In this document: one piece after another, positions 63,015 through 64,000 of the stretch | Layout: every line of letters starts with the position of its first letter | How positions within the stretch are numbered: the first letter of the stretch is position 1 | Source: Wohlfahrtiimonas larvae | Lineage (GTDB): Bacteria; Pseudomonadota; Gammaproteobacteria; Cardiobacteriales; Wohlfahrtiimonadaceae | Assembly: GCF_039543665.1 (NCBI RefSeq) | Contig: NZ_BAABKE010000002.1 | Location: forward strand, 388,247 to 452,246 | Reading direction: 5' to 3' | Length of the DNA: 64,000 nt | The notes under the pieces: generated by a model | Databases searched by the model: none | Told to the model about the DNA's origin: nothing | What the model saw: the letters and a program-made list of their open reading frames with translations, nothing else | Made by a program: the position numbers and the translations under genes

Positions 63015-63888
63015 TCAATTAAATATATTTGCACTGCCTAAGCCTTCTGTTATTCAACCTTTGTCTTTTGAGGCTGAACTGAAACGCATTGAAGATGCTT
63101 TCATTGCATTAAATCCCACTTATGCGGGCTTATTAGTAGAAAGTGATCCGATTAAAAAAGTATTAGAAGCATGGGCTTATGATCGTGTGAATTGGGTGAA
63201 TCATTTCAATGAATCCGCACGACAAACGATGCTAGCTTATGCAAATGGTAGTAATTTAGATCAAAGTGCGGCCAATTCTGTTACACCAAGATTGCCAAAC
63301 GAATCTGATGAATCATTGCGTTATCGTGCAAGTATTGCGCCCGAAGGATTCACATGTGCGGGCCCAAGCGGTGCGTATGAATATCATTCTTTAAAAGTTT
63401 CAAGTGATGTGATGCATGCAACTGTGTTAGCACATACGCCGATTCAAGGCTATGTGACGGTTGTGTTACTCAGCCACAGCAATAATGGTGAAGCATCAGA
63501 AGAATTGCGTGATCAAGTTTGGAATCATTTGAGTGCTGAAGAGGTACGCCCACTTTGTGACACAGTGCATGTTGAAAAAGCGATCTTCAAAGATACAGAA
63601 ATCATCATCAAAGCAACATATTTTGAAGGCTCAGATAAAGATGAAGTGAATGCGCGTATTTTAAAATCACTCGAATATTTAAGTGAATTGAATGCAACAG
63701 AGCGAAAAGCGAAAGATATTTTTAAGCCTAAAGAAATGCTCACAGTGAATCAGATTCATCAAGCGGCACGTGTTGCAGGTGTTCAGAATATTGAAGTAAT
63801 TTCGCCAAAAAATGATATTCAGCCTGGCGCAAAAGAATCCATTCGTATTGTAAAGCGTGAGATCAAAGATGGCGGTTGGTATGAGTAA
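63007..63888 (+). CDS. P2-like baseplate assembly protein J
   Basis: This 293-residue wedge protein shows gpJ motifs LVESDPIKKVLEAWAYDR, TPRLPNESDESLRYRASIAPEGFTCAGPSGAYEYHSL and DVMHATVLAHTPIQGYVTVVLLS in order. Its 3' end overlaps gene I by eight bases. Confidence 0.93.
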   Translation: MCSQLNIFALPKPSVIQPLSFEAELKRIEDAFIALNPTYAGLLVESDPIKKVLEAWAYDRVNWVNHFNESARQTMLAYANGSNLDQSAANSVTPRLPNESDESLRYRASIAPEGFTCAGPSGAYEYHSLKVSSDVMHATVLAHTPIQGYVTVVLLSHSNNGEASEELRDQVWNHLSAEEVRPLCDTVHVEKAIFKDTEIIIKATYFEGSDKDEVNARILKSLEYLSELNATERKAKDIFKPKEMLTVNQIHQAARVAGVQNIEVISPKNDIQPGAKESIRIVKREIKDGGWYE

Positions 63889-64000
63889 TTATCCGTCTTT
63901 GTTACCACATTCAAGCACACAACTTGAACGTGATTTAGAGCAAATTGGCATGTTTGCCAATGATGTTGGGAATTTGGATTTAACAATCATTCATAACCCA
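63881..64000 (+). CDS. P2-like tail protein I, N-terminal fragment
   Basis: An ATG at 63881 opens a frame running off the window (40 codons). It begins MSNYPSLLPHSSTQLERDLE, the typical start of gpI (LLP..S..LER). The overlap with J is the normal arrangement. The rest lies beyond the window. Confidence 0.85.
   Translation, partial: MSNYPSLLPHSSTQLERDLEQIGMFANDVGNLDLTIIHNP

Larger units (their letters stand above)
51529..64000 (+). mobile_element. P2-like prophage, left part, in tRNA-Arg
   Basis: From the tRNA onward the window holds a P4-type integrase and then P2-order morphogenesis genes: Q and P leftward, and O N M L X, lysis, R S V W J I rightward. The element continues past the window. 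The block that P2 keeps between int and cos (repressor C, cox, B, replication A, tin/old) is missing here, so the element is mosaic or defective, or has that block elsewhere. Confidence 0.9.

Overview
The window reads as a piece of the chromosome of an AT-rich gammaproteobacterium. The evidence is a fdnGHI-type selenocysteine formate dehydrogenase, YgiB/YgiC, CmoM, SlyX, NlpE, FecCD-type importers and a P2-like prophage. I cannot place the genus; low-GC, host-associated gammaproteobacteria would fit. It falls into three parts: housekeeping and respiration genes with short operons (1-15.7 kb and 27.6-51.6 kb), a rearranged RHS locus plus a TonB-linked metal importer (15.7-27.6 kb), and the left part of a prophage in a tRNA-Arg gene (51.5 kb to the end).

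1-15.7 kb: uvrA, an unknown ORF and ilvE run on the minus strand behind gpmI-ctpA. Then come periplasmic gamma-glutamyltranspeptidase, a DUF3553 protein, lipoate ligase, a DsbA-like/DsrE pair, the YgiB-YgiC pair and a pirin. 15.7-21.6 kb: a scrambled RHS (polymorphic toxin) locus in the order toxin tip - putative immunity gene - core. The core lacks both ends, and a transposase-like remnant lies at one border. 21.66-27.55 kb: a five-gene operon encodes a Tat-signal binding protein, FecCD permease, ATPase, SAM methyltransferase and a TonB receptor (frameshifted here). Its -35 region sits inside an inverted repeat that matches the ModE operator pattern. I therefore infer a molybdate/tungstate uptake system, which would serve the Mo/W formate dehydrogenase about 10 kb away.

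27.6-51.6 kb: dcuC; a TPR protein; a NadQ-like NAD regulator beside nadA and nadC, which both carry the same palindromic operator over their -10 boxes; DUF421; fdnG(Sec)-fdnH-fdnI-fdhE. A six-gene run nlpE-like/moxR/DUF58/transglutaminase/slyX/sulfatase follows, then cmoM-mutY, a SUKH-like orphan, folE, yicC, a metallo-beta-lactamase-fold protein and tRNA-Arg(CCG).

51.5-64 kb: a P4-type integrase is followed almost at once by a GC-rich cos-like island, then by a 0.25-kb field of TGTCA/TGACA repeats. The P2 structural genes follow: Q and P on the minus strand, and O N M L X, lysis genes, R S V W J I on the plus strand. The repressor/cox/replication block that P2 carries between int and cos is absent here. 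A long cruciform-like element lies between M and L.
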